64,000 nt of DNA from Lineus longissimus (GCF_910592395.1 NC_088319.1:1488001-1552000); one strand, 5' to 3'; counted from the first letter of the stretch, positions 31,501 to 43,081 are shown. The notes: generated by a model from the sequence alone, not told the origin. Program-made: numbers and translations.

Positions 31501-34500
31501 AGTCAACAGAGGTAAGTAACAAACAATCAAAAGTCAACAGAGGTAAGTAACAAACAATCAAAAGTCAACAGAGGTAAGTAACAAACAATCAAAAGTCAAC
31601 AGAGGTAAGTAACAAACAATCAAAAGTCAACAGAGATAAGTAACAAACAATCCAATTAATATCATGGAGATTTTTTAAAGGAGTTCACCGTTTGTATTTT
31701 GAATCATCGGTCAGGAAAATAGAAATGCAGTTATACACAATGTCGCAGAGCAGTTATGTGCAAATGTCTTCCAACATCAAATGCTCTGCTACAAACTTTC
31801 TGACCTTTTAGTTTAAGGGCTACAAAATGACGTCGAACCCTCGCGGTCGGGCGATAATTATCAACAACACGAAGTTCAAGACATTAGGTGAAAGAACGGG
31901 TAATGACGCTGACGTTTTTGCACTCAAGCAGTTACTCATACCTCTGAAGTTCGCAACGATTGATTGGAACAATTACTCATATGAGGTAAGGGACTAAAAT
32001 TTAAAGGCAAAGGCTGTGTGGTTTTATTGTATTTTCTCGTGGGTCAGGTAAATAGAGATAAACACTGCAGTGGTGCAGTAATTGTGCATGCAAATCGCTG
32101 TAACTTGGTAATGTCAGCGTTTGTATGTCGATCATTATAACAGTAATGTTGAAATTGACATGCAGTATGGATTTCCACGATTGAAAATTTTCTGTGTTTG
32201 TCCCTCCTTGTGGTTTTTTTTTTTTTTTTTTTTTATATAATTTTTATTTTCAAAAGTATCACACAATACAGAATATCATACAGCAATACAAAACAGGTAC
32301 GTGTACATTTGAATTTTTTTTTTTTTTTTTTTTTTTAAACATAGACACCGTTCCCCCCTCCCCCTCCCCCCCTACGCTCCTTGTGGTCTTATTACAACAA
32401 TATCTCCATCCAATCTCATCATCTTAAAGCTGCAGAATTTCATGCCAATCCATCGTCATTGTGCGTATATCCATCTTTCTTTAGAGGAGACTTTAGCACT
32501 GATATTCACCGCCATTAAAGGGAACTGAAACCGCCAAGCCAGTTCGTATGACCTCGTTTTCATTTCCCGCGTATCGGGTAATCAGAACGAGGCATGAATG
32601 AAACATGGCGCCTAGCTGTCAATCATTGAGTGACGTCACTACTATGGAATTTACTACGAAAACTAATGAATGAAAGATTGCATGACTCACGTGATTCTCA
32701 CATGACTCTCAATAATAACAAATTGAACTGCGCATGCTCGGGCACTGGGGGCGGAGCTACAAATCTGAACTCGAATAGGAAGTTGGAAGTTTGACTTTCT
32801 CAGGTGGTGAAAGTCGAAAAGTTGAATAAATCGCTCGGCGGTTCCAGTTCCCTTTAAGTCAGCATGCAGAATTTGTGCGATCTGAATTTCGGAGAAGGGG
32901 AGCGGGGTCTGGTAAATTTTACAAATTTGACAACTTGTTTCGTTCAATACAATCCCAATAGCATCCCGCGAAGTTACTATTTATAGCTCACAAGGTCATT
33001 TGCATAAGATATTGATGACGTTTTAGTCACGTGACAGTCGGACATCGACACTTATTTCTACGCATTCTAGCTTATTTCAAAGTCAATTATCTTTGACCCT
33101 GCATTGTTTTTAGCATGAATGATACCCTAGAGTCAGAGAGAGAAATATTCAGAACAATTATGTAGTATTTCCAACACTCGGACATGTGCCAGATTGAATC
33201 TAACTGCCCTAGTTAGAAAGCCTGAATCCATTACGAAACCGCATGTTTGTCCGACATTGCCTGTAATTCAGCAATGGGGAAATAGAGGGCAGCAGCTGCA
33301 GTGACGTCATCTTCGCGGAATGCTATTGCAGCTTGTAAATCAATCCCTCCTTCTTTTCAGAGATTGAAAAGACAGTTGGAAACTGAATCGAGAAATGGTC
33401 AACACTGGGACGCCAGTGCGTTCATCTTGATTGTCCTAAGTCACGGAGTCCGCGGTGCAATCAAAACGGTTGATGAGGAGGACTTCAAAGTCGACGACAT
33501 CATGGAATGTTTCAACCGCGATAACTGCCCAGCATTGGTCGGGAAACCAAAGATGTTTTTTATACAAGCTTGCCAGGGAAGTGAGTAGGAGAAAATTATT
33601 TGATGTCAAGTGTTACTCCAGACAAGCAAGGAGTCCAAGTTGTTGCCAATTCAGCCAGTTGGTGCCTATTTTGATGACAGCCCCTTCGAAACTCAACTAA
33701 GCCATTGAGATACCAGGGCATTGCTAGATCAGGGAATTTCACAGAAATGGCGAGATCCAGCTGTGATGACGCAAACCAGAATGTAAGAAATAATAAAGAC
33801 TAGTCTTTATATATTCTTGCTACGGGTATATTCTTCTTGAAGAAGATGAATTTACTAGTTGCAAGAATTATAATGATAAATACCAGTAAATAATTACTAG
33901 TGAATTGTTTCTGCCTTCCAGCTACTCATGACAAGGGTGAAATGACCGACTCCGGCTCGGATGATTTGCCGACAGGAGTCGAAAATATCCAGATCTCTCA
34001 GGGAGAGAATATGACGGACGCAGGTGCGGAGAAGGTACCACTGTATAGCGACATGATCATCGTCAACGCAACCACGCCCAGTAAGTTCTCTTCATCTTTC
34101 ACAGTATTTCATTCGTCGTACATTTCGGGCAGCTCAAGTTCAGTCACTGTCACCTTGATATACATTCAGAAAAGAATTCATCCCTAATGAATCTTTGATA
34201 CAGACTATAAGTCCAATTCTAGGCCCACAAAGGGGAATATGAGAAGATTTGGGTGCATGACTAAATGCATGGCCTATCCAATAAATGAGAGTATATTAAG
34301 AATTGGGTAGAGTTAGTCAGAGCCAGTCCCCTTTGTGGGCCTAGAATTGGACTTAGAAAAATTTAGAGGGAAACCATTTAACTGTGAACTTCCTGTCTAT
34401 GTTAGGCGACGATAAGGAAGACCCTTCAAATTTCATCCAATTTTACCAGAACAAACTTTCTCCAAACATACCCTTGGGACTTTTTGGATATCTGAGATCA

Positions 34501-35760
34501 ATCCAAATAATATCGGGGAGGTTTTTTCTTCTGGTAATCAAGTCCCTCATTCGATAACTCTTAATGCATTACTGATAAACAAGCTGATGAAGCTCATTGA
34601 TTCATGAAAATGTCTGATCTGTCATTATTTTCGTCATGTTTTTGTTCCAGACTTCGTATCTTGGCGTTCTGAGAATGGCACATGGTTTATTCAAGCAATC
34701 GTTGATGTCTTTGCAAAATTTTCTCACAAGGAGCATCTCGGGGACCTACTCCTTAAGGTAAGCAGTCCCCCCCCCCTCAAGTCCGTCTGATGGGGTCAGG
34801 ACAAATCACATGTTAACCCCTTTTGGCTGTGGACGCTATTTTGACCAGCAGCCGCCCAGTCCTGAGCAGTGGCTAGTGTAATAGTTGCGACCTATAAGAA
34901 CAGAAAAGCCAATTTCGAAATATTTGCAACCTTGGAACGGTTGACCATAGGCACCACTATTTTGGCCAGAACTTGAAGCAATTGGAACCCTTTGAAAGCA
35001 AATTGAATGTCAATTTCAAGGGTGGGATTCTGTTCTTTGTTTAACAGAGAACGGCCTCCCGGGTTTCAAATGGGCATTCACCTCATTTTATAGGAGTTCT
35101 AATTGCTTTTCAAGGATTTCAAGTCCTAGCCAAAATGATGGTGCCTATGGTCAATTCTTATAGCTCATCATCACTTCAGTGGTCCTGAAAAAGTGTAAAT
35201 TAAATGATATACATGTAAGCCTACCGGCTCAATTGTTCAAAGTATTATGTTCTCCTGTGCCTCTCACAAATGAATGAATGAATATAAGAATTTCTATAGC
35301 GCCTGAATTAAAAGAAAAACTTAAATTCTCAGGCGCTTTACAAAGCAAAACACTCTCTGAAAAGGTGTTGTTTCAGGAGAGTTTTGAAAATGTCTATGGA
35401 ACCAGCAAGCCTGATGTTGGAAGGTAGCTGGTTCCATAGAACCGGTGATGACTTGTAAAAAGAACGGTCACCAAAGGTTTTGCACTTAGTGCGAGGGACC
35501 ACCAAAGTTGGAGCAATAACAGAGCGGAGATGGTAGGTGGAATGGTGCCACAGACCCCACTTCAACAATATGTTAACTGTAACATTCATCCTGTCCATTT
35601 TCAGGTAATGAACCTTGTAGCACGAGGACAAACGCGTGCATCGGGCAAAGTCCAGATCTCGAGTATAAGTTTCGAGACGCTGCGAGACAAAGTTTACTTC
35701 TTCCCGGGATTGCCGGAGCAGGAACTAGGAGGGAGCGGGCGTCTCTTGCTCTTGGACTGA
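28550..35760 (+). CDS. CARD-containing initiator-type caspase (eight coding exons)
   Basis: A cysteine protease that cleaves after Asp, of caspase-9/-2-like architecture. Coding exons are 28550-28684, 29089-29404, 30298-30395, 31812-31985, 33361-33580, 33922-34080, 34651-34757 and 35605-35760. All junctions are GT-AG with matching phases, giving 454 residues. What is seen: an N-terminal CARD-like domain (exons 1-2, about residues 1-95), a charged linker, and a p20 domain with PRGRAIIINN (Arg for the P1 Asp), ERTGNDADV, the catalytic His in VLSHG (H269) and the catalytic Cys in FFIQACQG (C312). An acidic inter-subunit linker (exon 6) with several Asp that could be cleaved follows, then a p10 domain with PLYSDMIIVNATTP, FVSWRSENGTWFIQ and LRDKVYFFPGL. 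QACQG replaces the commoner QACRG; vertebrate caspase-8/-10 also have Gln there. All catalytic parts are intact. Introns are loaded with transposons and a splice-donor minisatellite. Confidence 0.95.
28894..29072. mobile_element. Palindromic MITE with CTCTCTATTAAGGACA termini, caspase intron 1
   Basis: The left end gtagaacctctctattaagg and the inverse near the right end (gtccgctaagagaggttcc), with an internal inverse copy (gtccttaatagagaggttg), form a foldback structure. The same termini occur at 51512-51645. It ends 16 bp before the exon 2 acceptor border. Confidence 0.65.
29449..29819 (+). mobile_element. 371-bp MITE family 1, copy B (caspase intron 2)
   Basis: The termini are perfect inverted repeats of at least 17 bp (aatagcattccgcgaag and cttcgcggaatgctatt). 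It is nearly identical to copy C in intron 4 and lies in the same orientation. It starts 44 bp after the exon 2 donor. Confidence 0.9.
29836..30123 (+). mobile_element. Decayed LINE reverse-transcriptase C-terminal relic
   Basis: The open frame contains IIIPRPP...GI and a LPINLRTAKTIDSFRSLLK segment. This resembles the extreme C-terminus of non-LTR retrotransposon polymerases, where 'LWN.LP..IR...S...FK..LK' is usual. The middle is interrupted by frame damage. It is a fragment only. Confidence 0.5.
30381..31651 (+). repeat. 31-bp minisatellite of the caspase exon 3 splice donor, 41 copies
   Basis: Forty-one uninterrupted units of exactly 31 bp (1,271 bp, no indels by coordinate arithmetic). 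The first unit consists of the last 15 nt of caspase exon 3 (caaaagtcaacagag) and the first 16 nt of intron 3 (gtaagtaacaaacaat). Every unit therefore repeats the exon end and a consensus 5' splice site, cagag|gtaagt. A gttagt...cacac variant appears in units 13, 28 and 35, and one unit has gtaagg. The last unit reads cagag|ataagt and has lost the GT. Confidence 0.97.
32213..32336. repeat. Two poly-T tracts in caspase intron 4
   Basis: T-runs of about 20 nt occur at about 32213-32234 and 32314-32335, with AT-rich sequence between them. They could be old poly(A) tails of minus-strand retroelement copies; no body is recognisable. Confidence 0.5.
32515..32857. mobile_element. MITE with TTAA ends (caspase intron 4)
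   Basis: The left end ttaaagggaactgaaaccgc and the right end gcggttccagttccctttaa are inverted with few mismatches. TTAA at both borders is the target-site choice of piggyBac- and Kolobok-type transposases. About 343 bp, non-coding. Confidence 0.8.
32957..33327 (+). mobile_element. 371-bp MITE family 1, copy C (caspase intron 4)
   Basis: It matches copy B closely and in the same orientation. The left terminus has one change (aatagcatcccgcgaag). Its right end is only 33 bp from the first base of catalytic exon 5, so it probably lies at or near the branch-point region of that intron. Confidence 0.9.
34208..34355. mobile_element. 148-bp MITE with perfect 29-bp inverted termini (caspase intron 6)
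   Basis: The outer 29 bp, beginning taagtccaattctaggccca, are repeated perfectly in inverse at the right end (...tgggcctagaattggactta). It is non-coding. Confidence 0.85.
35270..35580 (-). mobile_element. 5'-truncated L2-like LINE tail (caspase intron 7)
   Basis: On the minus strand an open frame ends with PTLVVPRTKCKTFGDRSFY, SSPVLWNQLPSNIR and IFKTLLKQHLF. This is the conserved C-terminus of CR1/L2-clade reverse transcriptases, and the stop follows near 35338. The 3' UTR carries a ggcgct...agcgcc-type pairing and ends in an attcattcattcatt microsatellite tail, as L2-type elements do. It nearly abuts the last caspase exon (35605). Confidence 0.8.
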
Positions 35761-36699
35761 AATGTTTAAGACTGTTGTTTATTTTGACTGTTCATCGAAA
35801 ACTTGTGACTGGTGACTCGGGTGTTGTGACAAGCACTCAGAAATGCAACCATATCACGCTGCGTTCAGGACTTACAGGACTTACTGTAGTCACCTGTATT
35901 AAGAGCTCGAATTGATTCCAAGATTCTGACAATGGTGGCTCATTGCTGCTTCATATTCTCTATTGATTCAGAAAGCGCTGGTCTTGTGAAAGTGACAACA
36001 CTATAAAAAATTGTACTTTTGATACGTAATAATGTAATATTTATACATGTAAATGAATGATAATGATGTATGATAATGAGTAATATTATACCTTAATTAG
36101 AATCGTTGGTACAGGCTTTAATTTTATCATACTGACAGGTTAACCAACACTTTTATATTCCGTGGTCCTGGATGTGCCCGAGTCCATGTTAAGCCGCATA
36201 TCTGTAGACTAACAGCTAGTGGTTGTTCCCGTCTCTATGTTTCTTGTGCGTGACACTCACAAAATCAGGTGCCCCCATCGGTTGGACCAGAGAGCATGTT
36301 TTGGAAACAATGCCTCAGGTGCACAAATGATGGACATGCTGTCTTTAGTCCCTCGGCAGTTGTGAGAGCAGCACATTCTATGAGAAACCGTTTGAGATGC
36401 AAAAAAACCCCTGGCTGGAGTGGAGGATGTTACAACTCTTTTACCACGGGCAACATCGGGAGCCTGTCTTTGGTAAAGATCACATTCGACTGTCCTGACC
36501 AGACCTGGTCATAGAGCAGCCATGATCCTTTAGTATTTGACGAAATATATCGCGGATGGTCAAAGGCACATTCTTGATAGAAAGACACAAAAGTATTTCG
36601 ATGGCTGTATCCCACCACTGCCAATTAAGTAGGGGATGACCAAGTAAGGTTTGCTATGGACAGCAAGACGGTGGATGAGCCTGGCCATTTACGATCAAG

Positions 36700-37080
36700 C
36701 TGTGACTTTCTCATCTCTCAGCTGCTATCTGACTGTACCCTTGAAGACAGGCTCATGTATCTTACTTGGCTACTCAATTAGTAGCTTACTTGGTGTAGCT
36801 TATGGACCTGGGGTCCCTCATGTACCTTGGACAACATCAGGGTCCTTCTGCCTCTGGTGGGGTATCTGTCCATCCCACTGTACTCTTGAAGACCATACTT
36901 GAAGTAGCTTGCTTACCGGGGGCGTTCTGCTTTCGGTGGAGGTTCGACCCCAGGGAGCTCATGTACCTGAGGCAGGGGCTGCCCAGGGAGTCTAATCTGA
37001 AGTAGCTGTACCTAGAACAACATCAGGACCTTCTGCCTTTGATACAGAGCCCTTATCTCACTGTACACCTGAAGACAGGC
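36700..37080. repeat. Degenerate tandem repeat
   Basis: The phrases 'ctgtac.cttgaaga', 'catgtacct', 'acaacatcagg.ccttctgcct' and 'gaagtagct' recur without a clean period. It resembles other decayed tandem blocks in this window. Confidence 0.5.
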
Positions 37081-39001
37081 ACAACTTGGCCGAAGGAACA
37101 TATAAAACTGCCTTCGATTCGCGCTGCCTGCGACTGCTAATTACTAATAGTTTATATTCTTGTCCTTGGCGGTTGTGACGGCTCCTGGTTGGGTTTGCAG
37201 CATGTCATTTCTTATTTTTACATTTATAATTTTTGACTCTGTAGCCCAATATATCATGTTTGAAGTCAATTTGGATTGGATTTTGAGCCTTTCACTCGGC
37301 ACTCAACCAAGAATCAAAACCCCAGCCCACCCGCTTGTCACAGTCTGCCATACACCCTGGCGATTGGTCGTCACAACCTGGTCAGACTTAACAAGAACTA
37401 TAAAGTTGTCAAAAGCTCTCCTGTATCACTTGAACTCGGCTGTACAAGACAAGTTTTGCCTCAAACGCTGACATTTTCTCCTTCAGTTAGGGTCTTCTAG
37501 CACGCCAGCGTCCATTAACCCCGGTGTGTGCCAAAACCAGCTTTGAACAACCTAAATAAAGTAATTGGTTGTCACAACCTGTCAGTCGAACCAGGAGGAA
37601 ATTGACAATATGGCATCGCCCCCTCCCCGAAACAGAAAAGTGACTGTCGCAGGTCCTTGCCTACACTTCCGACGCAGTAAACTAGACACATATGCAGCGC
37701 ATTTCGTCATCCAGGTTGTCCTTCCTCGGGCGACAGGACGCAGCCTTAGCCGGTCCACTACGCTGCGTCAGTAGTCAGTAGACCGGACTCGCGCTCCCAC
37801 TCGAACGGAGGGGCAGTTTAAGATGGAACTGTCATTTTTCTTCGGACTGACGTCTGGCTTGTGTACCGAACGACGAGAGCCCAAATCATTTGGTAAGGTA
37901 TATTCATTGACCTGTCAGCTTTAAGTCGTGAGCATTTCCGTGAATGGGTCAATAAAAACTTGATTGAAGAATTGAGGCATCAGTTACAATAAATGGACAT
38001 TATTTCGTCACCTCTCATTGTGTGACTTTAATAAGAAGAAAGCCAAGCTGTTGTGTTGCGATAATCCTTGGTCGCGTTTCAGTCCTGTGATGTAATCAGT
38101 GTTGTACTACACGACTCGAACAGGGGAGTGGGCACGACAGACCGGTTTTGGGAACGAAAGTGTTCAGTTGTGTCGAAGCCAAGATAAGGCACATGTTCCA
38201 AGGTCGAAGCGCTGGTTCAACATTGGTACGTCTCAAACCCTCCTTTCTCTTTACCTCCTCCTTCCCAACTTTTGCGACCTGAGTGTTTGCTACCCAATGT
38301 ACAATCTTATCTTGTCTTTTTCTTTCTTTACAGACACCAGATATGTTGTCCTGCCAATTGCTCAACCGCCGCTGCCATAAACCAGTCTATCACAGGATAT
38401 ATACGACGTCAACACCATCATGGTGAGTTATTTTTCTCAACTCGAATCATCACAAAACTTCTTATGAAACGTTTCATCATTGCAGCAGTGGCGGATCCAG
38501 AAATTTGGGAAAGAAACGTGTGGGGGGAGGGGCACACTCAACACGTCAGAAGGCCTAAGCCGACTTCGAACAATGCCAAGAGACACGGCGATCCTTTGTT
38601 CAAGGTGAAACGCATGGCTGGTCAGTGCCAAAACAAACTTCTTCGGATTCGTCTTCCTGAAAACGGGGGGGGGGGGGTCTTGTAGAAATCTTTGCTTCCT
38701 GGGGAGAGCCGTCCTGAACATTCATTTCTCTGACAAAAAGGGGATAACTCATGCCACTGCTCTGTCCTGAATCGGCTTTCCACACTCAGCTTAGCTGACC
38801 TTTGAAAGGAGGACACTGTTAGCCTATCTCCTATCGATGGTACCAGGTCGTCTCGGTGGCGGCAGCACAATGAAATGAGACGCTCAGTCATGTCTGCCAT
38901 GTTTAATGACGTCACATGCCACCAAATTTGGGCCATTTTAAAAAGACCCTTTCCCAGGCAACGTTTGTTCACCATGGGATAAAAGTAAAAATATACAAGC
39001 T

Positions 39002-39308
39002 TATTCAACCAATTTACTTGAAGTTGTCCATGTGTTCCAGTGTTCATGATATTTTGAGTGGTAAGCTTACGCTGTATCTGTGAAAAGGCCTTTTCAAAAT
39101 CGCCGACATTTATTTTCGTCTGTAAACGGTCTATCGGCGCTTGTTGCTCGACCGTCTCAGAAGTTTACAAAATCAATGGATGCCAATTATTATTATTATT
39201 CAACCAATCATTATTCAACCAATTTACTTGAAGTTGTCCATGTGTTCCAGTTTTCATAATATTTTGAGTGGTAAACTTACGCTGTCTGTGAAAAGGCCTT
39301 TTCGAAAT
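39002..39308 (+). repeat. Direct duplication of about 98 bp
   Basis: The segments 39002-39100 and 39211-39308 are near-identical (ttattcaaccaatttacttg ... gaaaaggccttttc). They are separated by about 110 bp containing a short ATT run. Confidence 0.85.
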
Positions 39309-40571
39309 ACAGAATAGCCGGGACAGTAGTAGCTCTGTACATTATGTACACTCTGTCCCTCTGTACATTATGTACACATTCCTATCATTTAGCACAGAGT
39401 GGCTATTCTGCAGTTGCTCCACTCTGCCATAGTTGTCATCAAGTATCAATACTTCTTGTCATGTCAATACGTTTTCTTTCAGAAGCCCGGCCGATGTCCC
39501 CCTGAACCTTAAAGAAATGGTTGGGTTTGGTCAAGGGACTGGTATTGGATCTGATATATTATCATAATTGTCACACCTTTTCACTAAATATGAGATCTTG
39601 AAAACTGCTTGGCATTACTCCTTGTGTAACCCAAAGTTATGACGCCTGTCTAAAAAATTGGTACTTGATACCTTATGGTGAAGGATGAGCCAGTTATTTT
39701 CGAGTTTGTACTTTGGGTGCATCTCGTTCCTCGGGTTGCATTGCGCCCGCGACCCCATAGGAGTTCCTGGTCTTGTCTCTTCGCCCCCAACCCCGATAAA
39801 CTCTTTGTACCGTGAACGAATGCTCATCAGGTCGACAGAAATTTGACGACGTAAATCCATCCATATTAACTGGCGCTGCGGCTGCGCTCAATAGACTCCG
39901 TTGGGGAGTCTGAGCCTGATAGGGTGTACCAGTCCAGCCGGTTATGTACGGTTGGTATGCTCTATGATATGGATCTCCAGCCACCTGTCAGCTAGGGGCA
40001 GACCCCAGTGTCTCAACCCTGGGTCTCAGAGGCGGTAACTTCTAGTCAGGCAGCGCGCTATGTCTGGTTAGACGACATGGGTTACCAGGGCATCCACAGC
40101 CAATATGGTTTGCACATGGAGGTCATCGCGACCGACTTGTGAGGGGGAAGAAGTGATGTCCATGGCGGTTTCAAATTGATCTGACGACCCCCGCGTCTTT
40201 GGACTGGAGGGGTTCATGTGGCCAAATCCTGTCAGCTAAATCCTATCGTTAGCATCGTCTGCGGTACATGGAAACCCAGGGCCTGGAACCCTTTTTGGCT
40301 TCAAGTTGGTTTAATTTCCCCGAGGATTTCAATTATGATATATATATTTAGATCCACAGGTATAGTCAGTACATGTGGCGACTCGCCACATGTACATTTT
40401 AAAAGTTTTTTTCGAACATTGTAAATAGTTATGACAATAAATTTCCTCTTTGGACGTGTTTTTCTTTACCAGAATGACAATCAAAAAGATTGTCACTGGA
40501 GAATTTCCCCGTCCCCACCCCAGCCCTAGAATAATATACAGACTAAACGAAAAATATAGATGATAGCATCA

Positions 40572-40800
40572 TTGGACTGTACTGGTAATATAGGTCAGTC
40601 ACGAAGAATAGAATATGTTTTGGACTGTACTGGTAATAGAGGTCAGTCACGAAAAATAAAATATATATTGGACTGTACTGGTAATATAGGTCAGTCACGA
40701 AGAATAGAATAAGTTTTGGACTGTACTGGTAATAGAGGTCAGTCACGAAGAATAGAATATATATTGGACTGTACTGGTAATAGAGGTCAGTCACGAAAAT
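40572..40800. repeat. 48-bp minisatellite, about 4.8 copies
   Basis: ggactgtactggtaata begins at 40574, 40622, 40670, 40718 and 40766, an exact 48-bp period. Being a multiple of three it leaves a minus-strand frame open (16-residue repeat FVTDLYYQYSP..), but no gene structure supports translation. Confidence 0.92.
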
Positions 40801-41272
40801 ATCTGGAAGTCTGTGCCCCATTGTTGACGAATATAATATCGTGAGGACTTTATAAATAGTCACGGTCCCTGGCCCCTCCCCCATAAAATCATTAGCAAGG
40901 TCACTGCCAGGCAAAAGCTTCAGTATTATTACTGTATAAACATGTCTTCAACATTATAAACGGCCCTATTTGTGGGGTTACATTGGGTTCTTGCTGGGGT
41001 AATGATGTCCATGTCCGATTCTGCGTTTTGTGGACTTGTAAATCAGTCCAGCAGTGACGGTGCGTTTTGTGGACATGTAAGTCTGTCCAGCAGTACCAAG
41101 TTTCACCCCAGCAATTACCAATAAGACCTGCGCGTGACCTTAAAGTCAGTTCATGATAAGCAATCCATGCGGACTACTATGCCAGTATCGAGTCAAGACG
41201 AGCGATGGGTGCATTAGAAGAAAGAACCTTGCAAAGAGGAGCTGGAACTGTCAGTCCAGCTCTCGCTAATGA

Positions 41273-41322
41273 AACAATGGGCGATTTAAAAGACGTCTCC
41301 TGAAGAGAAATCGCCCATTGTT
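41273..41322. repeat. Hairpin with 15-bp perfect stem
   Basis: aacaatgggcgattt and aaatcgcccattgtt flank a 20-nt loop. No known function. Confidence 0.75.
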
Positions 41323-43081
41323 GACCGAAGCAGCATTCGAATTGTTTCCAACTTTTTCAGGTGAATTGCTCGATCTCGTGTGGTTTCGCTGTCCCGTCCT
41401 GAGAAACGAACCAACGCGACAGTTGGGGGGCAAGCTCTCCTGATCGCCAGACCGTATTCTGTGAAGCAGGACTTGGTACACAGTTGCCCATCCGTGAGTT
41501 TGAGAGCAGTATCTTCCGGATGCCAGGTTTGTGGAACACAATTGAGGTGAATATGGTAGAACACGATCAACTGGCTATACCGATAATGAAATGAGGCTTA
41601 TGTTTAGACGAACTCGAGGCAGGTTGACCACTATTACCAAACATGAGAAAATGCTAAAAAATACTTTCATTTTTAAAAGTGTGTATATTTTGGCTTGGAA
41701 TTCTAACTCTTCATCTTTCTTTTTCAGGCCGGGAAACCAGATCGAGGAACAGTTCAGTCACAACGGAATGTACCACACTCTTGCTGTAATTTATGACCTC
41801 ATAACATTTTAATAAATTGTTACTCTTTTGTTTCATGTGAACCTTTGCCAAAAAGTGCTTATTCCCCACTGTGCTGAAATGAATTACGCCAGGAGGAATA
41901 CCTCCTGATAACGCTTACGTACTTGCAGACCCAGAATATTGCTATTTCTTGTTACGCTTTCAATGTGGCAATTTATGTTCTGTTTGGTGATGTTTGTTAC
42001 GTGAAAACAACCTATCTAATTCACAGTACAAGGTGCAGGAGCAATGGAGTTATTTGTTTGTGTGGTCGCCTCGATCACAGCAAAAAAGTCTCTACATTGC
42101 ATTTGTGCCACATTTAATTACTCAAAATAATGCACGGATGCGCGTTATTGACATTCATTTGTTTCCAAGAGGAATTTATTTGTAGTAGATCGATATCATC
42201 ACTCTGAAGGCCGAGTTTTCTCAAATATCTCTATAGTTATTTTTTTCTTCAGGCAGGCCTAAATGTATATTAATTTAAGGCCTAGAGAACGTTGTAGGCT
42301 AGGATATTATTAATTTTATAGGCCCATATCAGTTTTGAGAATAATTTCCTCTTGAAGACAATAAGCGTCAAGCATGTCCAGTCTTTGTAGCATTTTGAAT
42401 GAGCGGACTTGGATGAAATTTGAAAGCTCTATTCGTGTTTATGCCATTGTTTTTGTCAGCAATCGGTTCTTGCCACATTCAAAGCGGTCAACGTTGTCAT
42501 TGTGTTTTTGCCATTTGCCTACCCCATCCCGGCTCCCTCCTTATCGACACTGCCGCGCACCACCCTCCACCCCATACCCCGCTTCTGATCCCTGGGCCCC
42601 ATTGCTCAAGCGGCGTTAGCAGTAACGTAACGCTTAGTTGAGCTAATGCTGGTGTTTGTCTCCAAGCCGATTGAGCAACCGGGCATAATATGTTAATATT
42701 ATGTATGTATTTTAGAATGATTTATTTTGATGCCGATGCCGATGCAAAATGTAATGTCATCATTTTTCTCAAAACTTTACACGTTTGAATAAGTTGCCGC
42801 CGTGGGAAATCCGAGAAAGCCATAAAGTGAAATGTGACGCTGTCCGCTTTAATACGTATAACAAGCTACGGTCGGGCTTTACTGATTTCGCGCGCCGGCC
42901 GCTCATTCAAAGTTGCCAAATAAAAGTTGCCATATCATTCGCCTTTGTCTCTTGTCCTTCGAGCGTGGATGGGGGACACTCTTGCGAAGTTTTTGCACTT
43001 ATCCTGTAACTTTGCGTCCCATTTGAATCCAGAATGAGATAGCCGACTTGTATGTCCGGGTCTAAGCAGTTATCTGAACAA

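Noticed and set aside
30381-31651. CRISPR array
   Set aside because: The units are contiguous 31-bp repeats without distinct spacers in an animal gene intron; it is a minisatellite.
40543-40914. 123-codon minus-strand ORF with Tyr-rich repeats
   Set aside because: It is explained by a 48-bp minisatellite; there is no splice, start or domain support.
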